Positions 44,115 to 52,176 of a stretch of DNA of 64,000 bases are shown piece by piece. The DNA lies in assembly GCA_023393455.1 (NCBI GenBank), contig JAEWLJ010000029.1, positions 1 to 64,000 of the forward strand, written 5' to 3'. A program made the translations under genes and the position numbers. Under the pieces are notes generated by a model. The model was not told where the DNA came from and searched no databases. It was given only the letters and a program-made list of their open reading frames with translations. Source of the DNA: Methanobacteriota archaeon (lineage in GTDB: Archaea; Halobacteriota; Methanomicrobia; Methanomicrobiales; Methanoculleaceae). The stretch's first letter is position 1. Each line of letters starts with the position of its first letter.

Positions 44115-44858
44115 TCACCGCGGGCTGTCGAGCAGCGCGGCAACCCTCTCCGGGTCGTCCGCGTAGATGTTGAGGAACCCGGCGGGCTCCAGCCTCACCC
44201 TGACGTGACCGGGATACCGCAGACTGACCAGGCCACGATAGAGCAACTCCAGCATGAACACCATCCAGCCGACCGCCAGGAGAACCAGAAAGCCCAGATC
44301 GGGGTCGACGATCGGGCCGCCCGGGTAGCGCATCAATCCGTTCCCTATGGTGGCAAAGAATATCGCTGCAACCATGAGAATCAGGAGGAGCGCGGATGCC
44401 CACCGGGGTATGGGCAGGTAGGGCTGTTTCACCTCGACCGACCTGATCGTATCCTTTCCGAAGACGAGGGGTCGGGTATGCGATCTCTGGATGGTGACGG
44501 AGTTCCCGGAGAATTCGATCTCGGTCTGGTACGGATCGGAGTAGATGCGCCATGCAACCCACGCCAGAAGTGAGACGGCCAGATAGGTAAAGGTGAGAGC
44601 GGGCCACAGGGAGGGGATCAGGACAGATATCACGAAGAGGAAGAGGAAAACGAGGACGGCGAACGGCATCAGCACAAAGACGCGGGGACTGGTGTACTCC
44701 ACGAAGACGCCCTCCACCACCTCCCGGCTGCCGTCTGCCGCCGTCCCGAGCCCAATCTCATCGTCCGGCGCGGCATACCGCCGCCGGCAGGCTCCGGCAG
44801 CTGCCGCGTTCGGGCACCAACCGAGCTTCTTCCTGAGATATTCCATGAAGAACGTCAT
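44115..44858 (-). CDS. DUF1673-like membrane protein 1
   Basis: 247 aa. N-terminal KLGWCPNAAAAG motif, shared with the next gene, then RRRYAAP and two membrane-helix pairs (about residues 55-100 and 145-205). Ends with a cytoplasmic segment (IYADDPERVAALLDS) that recurs in the next gene. DUF1673 proteins occur mainly in methanogens and have no known function. Its ATG overlaps the upstream stop by 4 nt. Last gene of the four-gene unit headed by the HTH regulator. Confidence 0.75.
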   Translation of the reverse strand: MTFFMEYLRKKLGWCPNAAAAGACRRRYAAPDDEIGLGTAADGSREVVEGVFVEYTSPRVFVLMPFAVLVFLFLFVISVLIPSLWPALTFTYLAVSLLAWVAWRIYSDPYQTEIEFSGNSVTIQRSHTRPLVFGKDTIRSVEVKQPYLPIPRWASALLLILMVAAIFFATIGNGLMRYPGGPIVDPDLGFLVLLAVGWMVFMLELLYRGLVSLRYPGHVRVRLEPAGFLNIYADDPERVAALLDSPR

Positions 44859-45589
44859 CTGGCTACCCCCAGCACTCGGGCTATCCGTTTGGGATCGTCC
44901 GTGTAGATCACAGCAATCCTCTTCTTCGTGGTCGTTATCACCAGGACCTGCAGGTAGCGGGTCCGCACGTAGGTGCGGTAGAAGAGCACCGGAAAGAAGA
45001 TCGCGGCGGCAAGCCCGAAGATGAACCGCATGGAAGATGGATCTGAAAATCCAGCGTATATACTGCCGGCCGCCGATATGAAAAGCGCCGTGAACGCTGC
45101 CGTGAGAAGCCAGGGTGAGAGGGGAGGTCGGTTCTCCTTCACCTCCGCCTTCACGATGGCATCCTTTGGAATGACGATAGGCGAAAAGAGCGGCCGCTGG
45201 ATGACGACGGCGTCGCGAGCGACCTCGATGCAGGCTCTTCGTATGGCCCCGTATAACTCCAGGGCGGCGTAGCCCAGAACGATCGCCGGCAGGAACAGCC
45301 TCCCTGCAGGAGGGATAATGAATGTCGGAACCGTAACGAGGGCTGCCGGAGCCGTAACAAGGAGGATCCCGATGAGAGAGGCGCCGGCAAGCAGCAGCAG
45401 GAAGAGCCTCCCCGGGGTGCCGATTGGGCCGTAGTCCACCAGCGCACCCTCCACCACCTCCCGGCCGCCTCCTGTCGCCATACCGACCTCGCCCTCCGGC
45501 GCGGCGTACCGGCGCCGGACGGTGCCGGCAGCTGCCGCATTCGGGCACCAGCCCATCCACCTCCGTATCGCTTCAGCGAACTTCATCAT
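44855..45589 (-). CDS. DUF1673-like membrane protein 2
   Basis: 244 aa paralogue of protein 1: same WMGWCPNAAAAG start, RRRYAAPEGEVG, EVVEGALVDY, two membrane pairs, and a C-terminal IYTDDPKRIARVLG. A conserved middle strand (VVIQRPLFSPIVIPKDAI) matches VTIQRSHTRPLVFGKDTI of protein 1, which suggests a membrane-associated PH-like domain. Overlaps both neighbours by 4 nt. Confidence 0.75.
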   Translation of the reverse strand: MMKFAEAIRRWMGWCPNAAAAGTVRRRYAAPEGEVGMATGGGREVVEGALVDYGPIGTPGRLFLLLLAGASLIGILLVTAPAALVTVPTFIIPPAGRLFLPAIVLGYAALELYGAIRRACIEVARDAVVIQRPLFSPIVIPKDAIVKAEVKENRPPLSPWLLTAAFTALFISAAGSIYAGFSDPSSMRFIFGLAAAIFFPVLFYRTYVRTRYLQVLVITTTKKRIAVIYTDDPKRIARVLGVAR

Positions 45590-46191
45590 ACGCGTTCACC
45601 CTCTGTTGCCGTATCCACGGTATACACCGACCCCCACTCCGCGATCATGATCGCCTTGTGCCGGCGCTCCCAGAGGATCGTGAGGCCGTACCAGGTCCAG
45701 CAGATGAGACACATGCCCAGCATGAGTCCGAGAATCCGGTCGAACATCCCGCCCAGAACAAAATACGCCATAACGGCGGCGAGGAGAACGGAGGCCACCG
45801 GCAGACTCAGAGACCGGACGATGCGCTGTCTCCGGGTCATGTTGTCCCTGACGAACTCGCCGGCGGCAACCCGCGCATACCTGGAGCGGTAACTGAGTAG
45901 AGAGCCGAGGAGCGCCCCTACCCCGACGGCAAGACCCGTCCACATGGCAAGGTGCCCTGAAGCATCCTCGACCAGGGTAAAGAGCGCCGCTGCCGCCGCC
46001 GAGAAGGCTATCGCCGTTATCAGCAACTGATTGTGGTAACGCTTCCACCACCCGGGCTCGGTCCGGGGGACGCAGTCCCGCCCGCCCGCCGCTACGGCCG
46101 TCGCCGGATGCACTGCTGGACTCACCCGCATCGACCCCATCATGGGGCACCAGCCCAGGTACGCCCGGATCGTCTCCATAAGAGGCATCAT
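45586..46191 (-). CDS. DUF1673-like membrane protein 3
   Basis: 201 aa, more distant from the other two. It keeps the LGWCP motif at the N-terminus and has four membrane helices (about residues 53-70, 80-98, 125-148, 150-172), a short C-terminal tail, and no PH-like strand. Starts in an ATGA overlap with the HTH gene stop and stops in one with protein 2, so the operon is fully coupled. Confidence 0.7.
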   Translation of the reverse strand: MMPLMETIRAYLGWCPMMGSMRVSPAVHPATAVAAGGRDCVPRTEPGWWKRYHNQLLITAIAFSAAAAALFTLVEDASGHLAMWTGLAVGVGALLGSLLSYRSRYARVAAGEFVRDNMTRRQRIVRSLSLPVASVLLAAVMAYFVLGGMFDRILGLMLGMCLICWTWYGLTILWERRHKAIMIAEWGSVYTVDTATEGERV

Positions 46192-46634
46192 ACCATCTCC
46201 CGGAGTTTCGCAAAGAGTTCGTCGGCCAGGCGGGTCGGATCGTCGGTCTTTTCAAGCGCGATCCCCAGCTCGTCCGCGTAGCCCCAGAGGAGCTCGATAC
46301 ACCGGGTGTACCGGGGGCACGCGCCGCAGTCGCCCTCGTGCTCGTACCAGACCTGCACCCCGTGGTCTGCCGAGACGAAGACGATGGCCGCCGCGTCGAA
46401 GGGGACCGAGCGCCCGAAGAGGACGCCAACTCCCGCGTTCAGGCGCTCGGCCTCGATCTGGTTCGCCTGCGCCATCTCGATGAGCGTCTCCTCGACCTTC
46501 CTGTTCATGGCAAGCAGCGCCTTCGAGACCGCCTGGCGGGATATCTTGAAGCGGTCCGCGATCTGGACATTCGGGAGGCCGGTGCGGCGGAGGCGCCAGA
46601 ACGCAAACTGCCTGTCGTCCAGGGATAGGGGCAT
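46188..46634 (-). CDS. HTH regulator of the DUF1673 operon
   Basis: 148 aa. N-terminal helix-turn-helix (LDDRQFAFWRLRRTGLPNVQIADRFKISRQAVSKALLAM), a helical middle, and a C-terminal part with a compact Cys motif CGACPRYTRC (about residues 103-112) that could bind an Fe-S cluster or zinc. First gene of the four-gene unit. Its promoter holds a palindrome between TATA box and start codon (see 46637-46656), so autoregulation is likely. Family of the N-terminal domain not named with certainty. Confidence 0.75.
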   Translation of the reverse strand: MPLSLDDRQFAFWRLRRTGLPNVQIADRFKISRQAVSKALLAMNRKVEETLIEMAQANQIEAERLNAGVGVLFGRSVPFDAAAIVFVSADHGVQVWYEHEGDCGACPRYTRCIELLWGYADELGIALEKTDDPTRLADELFAKLREMV

Positions 46635-46636
46635 GC

Positions 46637-46656
46637 GTCAACATATGGAGGTTGAC
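46637..46656 (-). promoter_or_regulatory. Candidate operator at the HTH/DUF1673 promoter
   Basis: Perfect inverted repeat GTCAAC-N8-GTTGAC. The minus-strand TATA box TTTATTATG (46656-46664) adjoins it, and the ATG at 46634 lies 2 nt beyond, so a protein bound here would cover the transcription start. The transcript would be essentially leaderless. Confidence 0.6.
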
Positions 46657-46823
46657 ATAATAAACAATTCGGTTTGTCCCTCATCGAGCTCACCGCTGAG
46701 CTCCTCCGCGTGCCGGGGGATACCTGTACTTCACCCAAACCTATCCCCACCTGAGGAGAGGCGTTGCATCGCGTATACAGCCGCACAAAACGCAAATCTT
46801 AACCGCATGACGATCTTTAGAGT

Positions 46824-46835
46824 GAGTGATCACTC
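46824..46835. promoter_or_regulatory. Palindromic operator candidate
   Basis: Perfect 12-bp palindrome GAGTGATCACTC, with a GTGAGTGATCACTC context, 17 nt before the ATG of the TetR-like remnant. Size and symmetry fit a TetR-family operator. Confidence 0.5.
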
Positions 46836-46851
46836 TGAGAAATGGACCCGT

Positions 46852-47013
46852 ATGACCGGGGAGAGGAACGAGAAGTGAGTAGCCTTCTCCGTCATATCCT
46901 CTCCGATCGACGCCGTCATCAAGTCGATCATCAATTCAGGCGGTAACCTCGATGCAGACCGGTTGATCGACGCTTCGTTCGAGATCATATGGAGGGGGTT
47001 GACGGGAGAATGA
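46852..47013 (+). pseudogene. Remnant of a TetR-family regulator with internal deletion
   Basis: ATG at 46852 reads MTGERNEK then a stop; the same frame continues as VAFSVISSPIDAV, a Gly/Asn turn, and ends LIDASFEIIWRGLTGE before a stop at 47011-47013. MTGERNEK resembles the first residues of TetR regulators and the end resembles a TetR C-terminal helix, but the helix-turn-helix and ligand domain between them are missing. I read this as a gene with a large internal deletion. It lies just upstream of the aldo/keto reductase and downstream of a palindrome. Confidence 0.5.
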
Positions 47014-47042
47014 CGGAGAGTGCGGGAGAGGAGGAATTGACC

Positions 47043-48251
47043 ATGCTGTATCGGAAGATGGAGAAGACCGGGGACGAACTCTCGGTACTGGGCTTCGGCT
47101 GCATGAGGCTGCCGACGAAGGGTATGGGCATCGATGAAGAACGGGCGATACGGCAGATCCGGTACGCCGTCGACCACGGGGTGAACTACCTCGATACCGC
47201 GCTGCTATACCCGGGAAGCGAGCAGGTGCTCGGCCGCGCGCTCGCCGACGGCTACCGGGAGAGAGTCAAGCTGGCGACGAAACTGCCGCATATGCTCGTT
47301 ACGTCCCGCGAGGATATGGACAGGATGCTCGATCTCCAGCTCAGGACCTTAAAGACGGACCATATCGACTACTACCTTATCCACAGCCTCTCAAGCGGTG
47401 AAGGCTGGAGGAAGATGAAGGATCTCGGGGTCGCTGAGTTCCTCGATGCGGCAAAAGCGGACGGCCGGATCGTGAACGCGGGCTTCTCGTCCCACTGCGG
47501 CGTCGAGGCCTTCAAGGAGATCGTCGACGACTACGACTGGGACTTTTGCCAGATCCAGTACAACTACCTGGACGAGACGAACCAGGCAGGGACCGAGGGA
47601 CTCATATATGCGGCATCAATTGGGCTCGGTGTCGTCATCATGGAGCCGCTCCGGGGCGGCTACCTTGCGAGAGATCCGCCGGCAGAGGTGCAGGCCGTCT
47701 GGGACGAGGCCGACGTGAAGAGGACTCCGGCCGAGTGGGGGCTCCGGTGGGTCTGGAATCACCCGGAGGTCACGGTGGTCCTCTCGGGGATGAACGACGA
47801 GCAGCATATCGAGGAGAACATCCGGATCGCCGGCGAAGCCCGCCCGAATTCTCTCACGGAAAAGGAACTCGAGATCGTCGGCAGGGCGGCGGAGGCATAC
47901 CGCAGCCTGAACAGGGTGGGCTGCACCGGGTGCCGGTACTGCATGCCCTGCCCGGCGGGCGTAAACATCCCCGGATGCTTCGAGGCCTACAACACCGATG
48001 GGGGAACGCTCCAGTCGAAGGTGATGTATCAACTTCGTATCGGGGGAAAGATGGACGGAGCGGAACCGGCGTATGCGTCGCTCTGCAGGAACTGCGGCAA
48101 GTGTGTGAAGGTATGCCCGCAGCACCTCCCCATCCCGGAGCACCTCGCGGAGGTCGCGAAGGAGTACGAGACCGTCGGAGCCCGGCTCATCGGGAGCGTG
48201 TCGGAGTATGTCCTCAGGCTCATGCGCTGGAACACGATGAGGAAAACCTGA
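47043..48251 (+). CDS. Aldo/keto reductase with 4Fe-4S domain
   Basis: 402 aa. AKR TIM barrel (residues about 1-275: LGFGCMRLPTK, NYLDTALLYPGSE, KLATKLP, HIDYYLIHSL) fused to a C-terminal ferredoxin-like domain with two cysteine groups, CTGCRYCMPCPAGV and CRNCGKCVKVCPQHLP. This fused form is widespread in methanogens; physiological substrate unknown. The ATG at MLYRKM has a perfect GAGGAGG site 8 nt upstream. The frame extends back into the TetR remnant without a good start. Confidence 0.92.
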   Translation: MLYRKMEKTGDELSVLGFGCMRLPTKGMGIDEERAIRQIRYAVDHGVNYLDTALLYPGSEQVLGRALADGYRERVKLATKLPHMLVTSREDMDRMLDLQLRTLKTDHIDYYLIHSLSSGEGWRKMKDLGVAEFLDAAKADGRIVNAGFSSHCGVEAFKEIVDDYDWDFCQIQYNYLDETNQAGTEGLIYAASIGLGVVIMEPLRGGYLARDPPAEVQAVWDEADVKRTPAEWGLRWVWNHPEVTVVLSGMNDEQHIEENIRIAGEARPNSLTEKELEIVGRAAEAYRSLNRVGCTGCRYCMPCPAGVNIPGCFEAYNTDGGTLQSKVMYQLRIGGKMDGAEPAYASLCRNCGKCVKVCPQHLPIPEHLAEVAKEYETVGARLIGSVSEYVLRLMRWNTMRKT

Positions 48252-48299
48252 AGCGGCACGGATCAGAAAATTAATCCCCGCTCCCCCGGACAAACCCAT

Positions 48300-49076
48300 A
48301 TGGATACAGCACTGCGCGACGCCTACACGCGGCTTCACGAGAAGTACTTCCCCGGGGCGGAACTCCCGATCGCCTTCGAGGTCGGGGGCGCGACCACCGG
48401 AGTGGAGAAGGCCCCCGCCCCGAAGGGCTGGAGGTGCTTCGTCTGCGACCTTGTAAAGGTACGAAACGGCAAAAGCCTCGTCTTCTCCGAGGACTCGATC
48501 GGGTGCCGCGGGGGGAGGTTCTACCTCGGCTACGATGCCGAACGGTTCCCTGACTTCCGCTACTTCCTCTCCACGGGAAAACCCGGCGAGATGGAGGGGG
48601 AGCGCTACAAGCAGACCCCGGAGATCGTCGACGAACTCGATCGGGGGACCGCACGGATACCGACGGAAGGAAGGAGCATCGTCTTCAAGCGCTGGGATCA
48701 CCTCACGGATGCCGACAACCCGGACGCTGTCATCTTCTTCGCGCGGCCCGAGGTGCTCTCCGGTCTCTTTACGCTCGCAAACTTCGACCGGGCCGACCCG
48801 TACGGCGTCGTGACCCCGTTCGGCGCCGGGTGCAGCTCGGTCTTCTCCTTCCCCTGGCTCGAGCAGCAGAGCGAGAACCCAAGAGCGGTCCTCGGGATCT
48901 TCGACCCCTCAGCACGGCCCTGCGTCCCGCTGGATACCCTGACGATGGCATTCCCTATGAAGAAGTTTACGAAGGTGGTCGGCTTCATGGAAGAGAGTTT
49001 CCTCACGACCGGCTCCTGGGGGAAGGTGATGAAGAAGATAGACCGGAGCAATAACCTCCATTCGCCCCAAAAATGA
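48300..49076 (+). CDS. DUF169 family protein
   Basis: 258 aa. Conserved segments are LPIAFEV, CFVCDLVKVRNGKSLVFSEDS, GCRGGRFYLGY, VFFARPEVLSGL-like and AGCSSVFSFP. Distant from the DUF169 gene at 3112-3828. The ATG has no ribosome site; AAAATTAATC about 30 nt upstream is a possible TATA box, suggesting a leaderless mRNA. Function unknown. Confidence 0.8.
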   Translation: MDTALRDAYTRLHEKYFPGAELPIAFEVGGATTGVEKAPAPKGWRCFVCDLVKVRNGKSLVFSEDSIGCRGGRFYLGYDAERFPDFRYFLSTGKPGEMEGERYKQTPEIVDELDRGTARIPTEGRSIVFKRWDHLTDADNPDAVIFFARPEVLSGLFTLANFDRADPYGVVTPFGAGCSSVFSFPWLEQQSENPRAVLGIFDPSARPCVPLDTLTMAFPMKKFTKVVGFMEESFLTTGSWGKVMKKIDRSNNLHSPQK

Positions 49077-49089
49077 GCTGGTGGGGGAT

Positions 49090-49851
49090 TCAACCGAGCG
49101 TCCGGTTGAAGAACCCCGCCATCTCCGAATACGCGCTCTCCGTGAGAGGCGTCTCCACGAGCTCCCCGTCCTCGCCGATCATGAACCCGTGCGGCTCGCC
49201 CTGGTAGACCTTGAGCTCGAAGTACTTCCCGGCCGCGTCGAGATCGGTCGCATACCGGTAGATATCGGCTACCGGGCTCGCCTCGTCCGCCGTGCCGTGG
49301 ATGATCAACATCGGGTCGGTGATGTTGCCGACCAGGTCTGCCGGGGGAGTCCCGTTCGCCTGCCCGCCGGAGTAGGGGAAGCCGTACCAGGCGACACCCG
49401 CACTGAACTCCTCGATCTGCGGCAGGAAGAGCATCGTGTAGCGCCCGCCGGCGCAGAACCCCGTCAGGCCGATGCTGCTCGCGTTCACCTCGGGCCGGGT
49501 TCCGAGGTACGCGACCGTATCCCGGATCAGCCCCTCCGTCACGTTGTCCTGTGGCGACTCTTCGTAGGTCTGCCACTCGGGGGCGATGACGACGAACCCC
49601 TCCGTCGCCAGGCGGTCGGCCATGACCAGGTAGCCCTCCTCCAGGCCGTTGAAGGAGTGGATCAGCACCACGGCCGGGGACGGCCCGCCGTCCTCGGGGG
49701 TCGTGATGTAGGCCGGATAACTCTGGCCGCCGCTCTGGATGTTCACCGTCGTTCCGTTCCGCATCCCGGCAGTCCCGACGTCGACGGCACCGGCGGAGCC
49801 GACGAGGAGGAGCAGGGATACGACCGCTGCAAGCAGGATCATACTTCTCAT
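49090..49851 (-). CDS. Secreted dienelactone hydrolase-like protein
   Basis: 253 aa alpha/beta hydrolase. Signal peptide (ILLAAVVSLLLLVGSAGA). The nucleophile is Cys in GFCAGGRY, as in dienelactone hydrolases; catalytic Asp in IIHGTADE and His in GEPHGFMI. Likely acts outside the membrane on esters or lactones; substrate unknown. On the same strand and 77 nt downstream of the C69 peptidase gene. Confidence 0.88.
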   Translation of the reverse strand: MRSMILLAAVVSLLLLVGSAGAVDVGTAGMRNGTTVNIQSGGQSYPAYITTPEDGGPSPAVVLIHSFNGLEEGYLVMADRLATEGFVVIAPEWQTYEESPQDNVTEGLIRDTVAYLGTRPEVNASSIGLTGFCAGGRYTMLFLPQIEEFSAGVAWYGFPYSGGQANGTPPADLVGNITDPMLIIHGTADEASPVADIYRYATDLDAAGKYFELKVYQGEPHGFMIGEDGELVETPLTESAYSEMAGFFNRTLG

Positions 49852-49928
49852 AGGTTTCCCCCCTTTGAAGGGTGCCTCCGGATCCTGCTCACATCATATA
49901 ACGGTGTCGCCCGACCGGAAAAAAGTGA

Positions 49929-51746
49929 TCAGATGAGTTCCCGGATATCCGCAAACGTCGCGTTCTTCGGGACCCGGACAGTGCTCCCGGTATAGTTCAG
50001 CCCGTCGGCGGTGCGGAGTTCGTCGAGTTCGTAGACCCGCGGCCCGTACTGGTACCCGGTCTCGTTCAGCCACCATGCCGGGTACCCGGGCTCCTCGACA
50101 GCCTCCGTCGCCGGGTCGGTTATGAGGCCGTTCGAGTACGTAACGATCAGCGTGCCCGACAGATCGTGCCATTCGTCGACGATCTCGTCACCCCGCCTGA
50201 CCGTGAAGCCCGTGAGGAGGCGTGCCGCCCCTTCATCGTCGCCGGCGGCGATGAGTTCGACCGCCTTTCCATCGGTCTCCTGCACGAGTGCGATAGACTC
50301 GGCCTCGAGCTCGCCCTGCTTCGCGGTGATGGTGCCGATCATCGCGTCGTAGCGGAGCATGGCCCAGTTCGTTACAAAATCAAACGTCCAGTAGGCGGCG
50401 TCTGGATCGTATTCAAACCGGTCGCCGGTCGCGTACGCGGCGGATACGTTCGTCGCGCCCGCATAGATCGGCGCATAGACAGTCTCGTACGCGACCGCGG
50501 GACCGAACCAGAGCACGCCTCCCACCGGGTCGGGGAGGGAGGAACGTGCCTGAGCGACGTAACTGTAACTGCAGAAGACCGCCGAGACCGGCCGCGGGTT
50601 CGCCCCGGCACGGACCTCCATATAAGACCCGTTCTGGAAGTTCGTGTGGGCGTCGGCGGGCCCCAGGTAGCGGTACGGGTTCCCGAACGGTCCTGCGGCT
50701 CCGCCGGTAGAGAGGTCGAACCCGGTTCCCTCGTAGTGGTCCCGGAAGAGCGAGAACGCCCCGGTCAGGTTGACCTTCTCGTCGGGTTTGACGGTGAACG
50801 GGTACGCCTTCGTGTACGAGTCCTCGACGTATGGGCTCAGGTTGAGCGACGGGGCGAGCAGGTCCTGGATGCGCCAGACCCGCATCAGCGAGTAGTAGGG
50901 GTGCGAGTACTCGCCGTAACTGACGGTCTCGAGCCAGTCGAGGGTGCCGTCCGCGGGAGACCATACGCCCGCTTCTTCGAGTTTCGTGAAGAGAACCTTC
51001 GAGTAGATCTGGTCGGGGTTTCCGGGAGCGACCTCGCGGATCCTGAACTCGTTTGCCGCGACGAAGACCTCTCCGTCAGGGATCTTCTGTGCGACCCAGA
51101 GGCCCCCGCCGTCCGCCTCATCGAGGCTCGAACAGATCTCGATGACCCACGCCTCCTGTGGATCGGCGAAGATGAGCGTCTCGCCGGTCCCGTAGTAGCC
51201 GTAGGTCTCGATCAGGCCGCCGACCACCTCGACCGCCTCCCGCGCCTCCGTGCACCGCTCGAGCGCCACGTTCGAGAGCTCCGAGGAGTAGAAGATCCGC
51301 TTACCTCCGGCTGCACCGAGCTCGACCTTCGCGTAGTCGGTGCACTCGGCAGAGAGGAGTTGGTGTTCGTTCATCATGCCGTACGACCCGGTGTAGTAGG
51401 CGTAGGTATGCGGCACCTGGTCGATATACCCGAGAACCAGGCGCGAATCGCCGCCGCTCGCGCCTCCCGCCGCATCAGAACCGCTGTCGGGATCGAAGAA
51501 GACCGCTCTCTTCTCTCCGGGCGCATGATCGGCCGCGGGGACGAAAGACAGACTTATGTCGTCGACGTTCCTCCAGTCTTTCCCGACGCCGTCGTTCGTA
51601 TGCCCGACATACATCGACCCGTCTTCGGAAGCACCGGGCGTTATCGCAAAGACGGTGCATGCCGCTGCATTCGCGACCATCAGAAGCACGGCGAAGAGAC
51701 AGAGACAATGTTGAAGAAGATGAGTCGTACCGGTATGTTTACCCAT
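49929..51746 (-). CDS. Secreted C69-family peptidase (dipeptidase-like)
   Basis: 605 aa. Signal peptide (HCLCLFAVLLMVANAAA) followed directly by CTVFAITPGASEDGSMYVGHTND; the Cys right after the cleavage site is the N-terminal nucleophile of the family. Conserved further motifs include GYIDQVPHTYAYYTGSYGMMNEHQ and EAWVIEICSS. ATG giving MGKHTG used; a TTG lies 15 nt upstream. GATAAATC some 40 nt upstream is a likely TATA box. Probably cleaves short peptides or acyl-amides outside the cell. Confidence 0.88.
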   Translation of the reverse strand: MGKHTGTTHLLQHCLCLFAVLLMVANAAACTVFAITPGASEDGSMYVGHTNDGVGKDWRNVDDISLSFVPAADHAPGEKRAVFFDPDSGSDAAGGASGGDSRLVLGYIDQVPHTYAYYTGSYGMMNEHQLLSAECTDYAKVELGAAGGKRIFYSSELSNVALERCTEAREAVEVVGGLIETYGYYGTGETLIFADPQEAWVIEICSSLDEADGGGLWVAQKIPDGEVFVAANEFRIREVAPGNPDQIYSKVLFTKLEEAGVWSPADGTLDWLETVSYGEYSHPYYSLMRVWRIQDLLAPSLNLSPYVEDSYTKAYPFTVKPDEKVNLTGAFSLFRDHYEGTGFDLSTGGAAGPFGNPYRYLGPADAHTNFQNGSYMEVRAGANPRPVSAVFCSYSYVAQARSSLPDPVGGVLWFGPAVAYETVYAPIYAGATNVSAAYATGDRFEYDPDAAYWTFDFVTNWAMLRYDAMIGTITAKQGELEAESIALVQETDGKAVELIAAGDDEGAARLLTGFTVRRGDEIVDEWHDLSGTLIVTYSNGLITDPATEAVEEPGYPAWWLNETGYQYGPRVYELDELRTADGLNYTGSTVRVPKNATFADIRELI

Positions 51747-52176
51747 AAAGAAAAAAGGCAACCCGGGTAGAAAAGCATAGCAGATTTATCGCCGTATCCG
51801 ACGCCATTTTCTCGAAAAATGCTCCCTCTCATTCACTGTTATTCACGCACAACCCTCAGGGCGCCTGCTCCCGGTCCGACGGTTCCTGCCGGCAGTTTAC
51901 GAGGATACAGGAACTGATGGAGAACGTCAGGAGACCAAAAGGAATGTAGTTCGTCCTTCTTGCGGCTTTGCGGGAACTCGATACCAAACGTTAATTGCAG
52001 ATGTATCCTAAAACCACTTCACGGATAGGGGTCCGATTCCATTCAAGCGCTCTACCCGGAATGTCGCCGGAGGAGCCCACAATAAAGCCCGGTGCCGGGA
52101 GCGATCGAGAGGGCAATCTGCTCCAAGCCGCCGGTGATAACCCCCCACGCGATCGGTTCGCTCGACGGCGTGCCTT
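51747..52176. other. Intergenic region
   Basis: 430 bp between divergent genes. It holds the promoter of the C69 gene at its left side and an AT-rich stretch around 51985-52010 upstream of the histidine kinase. No gene, repeat copy or RNA was recognised. Confidence 0.5.

Noticed and set aside
46841..46945. 34-codon plus frame in the reductase upstream region
   Set aside because: Overlaps the TetR-like remnant in another frame, reads as Arg-rich random sequence and lacks a ribosome site.
50166..51770. 534-codon plus-strand frame opposite the C69 peptidase
   Set aside because: Antisense shadow; the minus-strand protein has a signal peptide and a clear family.
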